Positions 59,421 through 64,000 of a stretch of DNA of 64,000 nt are shown piece by piece. Below the pieces are notes generated by a model that searched no databases, had not been told where the DNA came from, and was given only the letters and a program-made list of their open reading frames with translations. The DNA comes from Anabas testudineus (taxonomy: Eukaryota; Chordata; Actinopteri; Anabantiformes; Anabantidae), in assembly GCF_900324465.2 (NCBI RefSeq), contig NC_046621.1, positions 1,024,431 to 1,088,430 on the forward strand, in the 5' to 3' direction. Every line of letters begins with the position of its first letter. The first letter of the stretch is position 1. The translations under genes and the position numbers were made by a program.

Positions 59421-59459
59421 CAAATGTGGATTAATCCACCGCTATTGAAAATAGTCCAA
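59421..59459. repeat. Dispersed repeat with perfect palindrome, copy 2
   Basis: CAAATGTGGATTAATCCACC followed by GCTATTGAAAATAGTCC, matching the copy at 33557-33590. The palindrome GTGGATTAATCCAC is at 59426-59439. Confidence 0.7.
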
Positions 59460-59699
59460 CAGATGCTTTATTTCCTCCTGTTCTTTAAAAAACATTTACT
59501 CTCTATTTAAAAATAGTAATGTACTTACACAACTGTAAGTACATTGGGTTTGTTTGGTTTTTTTACATTTTTAATAGAAATCATTGGAGCAGAGAGCCAC
59601 AGAGATTAGAGAGAAGCTGAAGACGATGGTTTTGGTGTTTTCAAGTGATTTCTTGATGATAAGAAAAACACAGACCAACTCCAGATGTTTCCTTTAATG

Positions 59700-60180
59700 C
59701 AGTGGTTCCCAAACTGGTGGAAACTTTGGTCAATGAGAGTTTTACAGTATATTGCACTATATTAAATTGTATCTATGATATTTATAGTATCACAGATTCC
59801 TGCTTCTTAATGTGGCTCCACATTGTGGCCAGGTGCATCCTTTAATTCTTCTTTAGTAGAGTCTAGAACCTGACTGGACATAGTTTAGAAAAGCACACAC
59901 CTGTTCAAGGAACATTAGTGAGCAGCAGATCAGGACAAACGTATAAAACCATTTACTTCTATTGCAAATCAGATTTACAAGTGTAGTGAAGAGGTCGGAA
60001 GCATTTCTTATACAACAGGAAAAAAGCCAACCTGACTTTTCCAGACATCACGGGAATAAAACTAAAGACAACAAAGTCCAGAGTTTTTCTTCTGTCTGTG
60101 GTAAAGTTTGTCTCCATGTTTTATAATTATTAAAATTAAGATCAAAGTGTGTGTATATAAGTGAAGTTTGGGAACCACTG
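59700..60180. mobile_element. hAT-type MITE with 16-17 bp terminal inverted repeats
   Basis: The left end CAGTGGTTCCCAAACTGG and the right end AAGTTTGGGAACCACTG are inverted copies over 16 bases, and this terminal motif is typical of hAT superfamily elements. Length is about 481 bases, without any transposase frame, so it is non-autonomous. The flanking 8-mers (CTTTAATG and TATTAACT) agree only in part, which suggests an old insertion with an eroded target duplication. Confidence 0.82.
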
Positions 60181-60563
60181 TATTAACTCGTCCACCAGCT
60201 TCTATTGTCCTTCCCCAGGACTAATACATCTATAAGTCCACATCCTTCAGCCTGTGATTTGTGCTCTACTGTCAAATGCTGGTCTGCGCAGTCACCACCC
60301 GACTGCTGTCCTATTCTTCACACTCGTGACGGACACGTGGAGACTGTTCCTTCCTTTTCCTCTACACTGCACTGAACGGACTTCAAAGTACAGCAGGATA
60401 CTTCAAAATGACAAAGATACTGAAACAAACACACACACTCGCCATCACACACGCACACACATACACGTAGTGGGCGCCATCCTCAACGATGCAGGTTGGA
60501 CTACGGCAAACGCAGAAGCAGAGGCTGCACTGGAAGGTGACTAGTGTGACAACAATAAGATCA

Positions 60564-64000
<3,437 letters not shown>

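Larger units (their letters stand above)
58179..60563 (-). other. Probable zmiz2 3'UTR and ppia-zmiz2 interval
   Basis: No coding exon seen. Minus-strand AATAAA words occur (for example 59472-59467), but I cannot say which is used. A hAT-type MITE and a palindromic repeat lie inside. Confidence 0.45.

Overview
The window is nuclear DNA from a ray-finned (teleost) fish. Genes are split into many short exons with GT-AG introns. Proteins read as vertebrate orthologues, and the intergenic DNA carries typical teleost dispersed repeats and very long CA/CTG microsatellites. Exons were traced by hand from splice signals, reading phase and remembered family sequences; no alignment or database search was run.

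Layout, left to right. (1) 293-330: a possible first exon of a minus-strand gene that leaves the window. (2) 2174-4264 (+) and 7253-9684 (-): two tail-to-tail executioner-type caspase genes. Their last three exons, the introns between them and most of the 3'UTR are an almost perfect inverted repeat (about 1.26 kb), but their first exons have clearly diverged. The 2.7 kb spacer holds dispersed repeats. (3) 10693-26630 (-): tcf7l1, a TCF/LEF HMG-box repressor/activator of Wnt signalling, 12 exons, about 584 codons, with an unusually divergent HMG box and a 740 bp CA-type array in one intron. (4) 26.6-35.4 kb: gene-poor. (5) 35420-41158 (+): drebrin-like dbnl (ADF-H, coiled coil, SH3) with an internal tandem duplication of a three-exon, phase-0 cassette. 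(6) 41.88-42.33 kb: a decayed partial copy of cox5b, then 43443-46056 (+): intact cox5b. (7) 47395-48925 (+): dusp26, followed by a long tail region with a minisatellite. (8) 53852-57385 (-): cyclophilin A (ppia), with an 11-unit CTG-rich array in intron 1. (9) 57.9-60.2 kb: two MITE-like elements. (10) 60564 to the right edge (-): the 3' half of zmiz2 (SP-RING/Miz coactivator).

The genes form a chromosomal neighbourhood rather than an operon. dbnl, ppia and zmiz2 are neighbours on human 7p13, so part of the order is old. tcf7l1 and zmiz2 both belong to Wnt/beta-catenin transcription by family knowledge, but nothing here shows co-regulation. The strongest unusual signals are the mosaic inverted caspase pair, the duplicated in-frame dbnl exon cassette, the fast-evolving TCF HMG box and the cox5b relic ending in telomere-like repeats.
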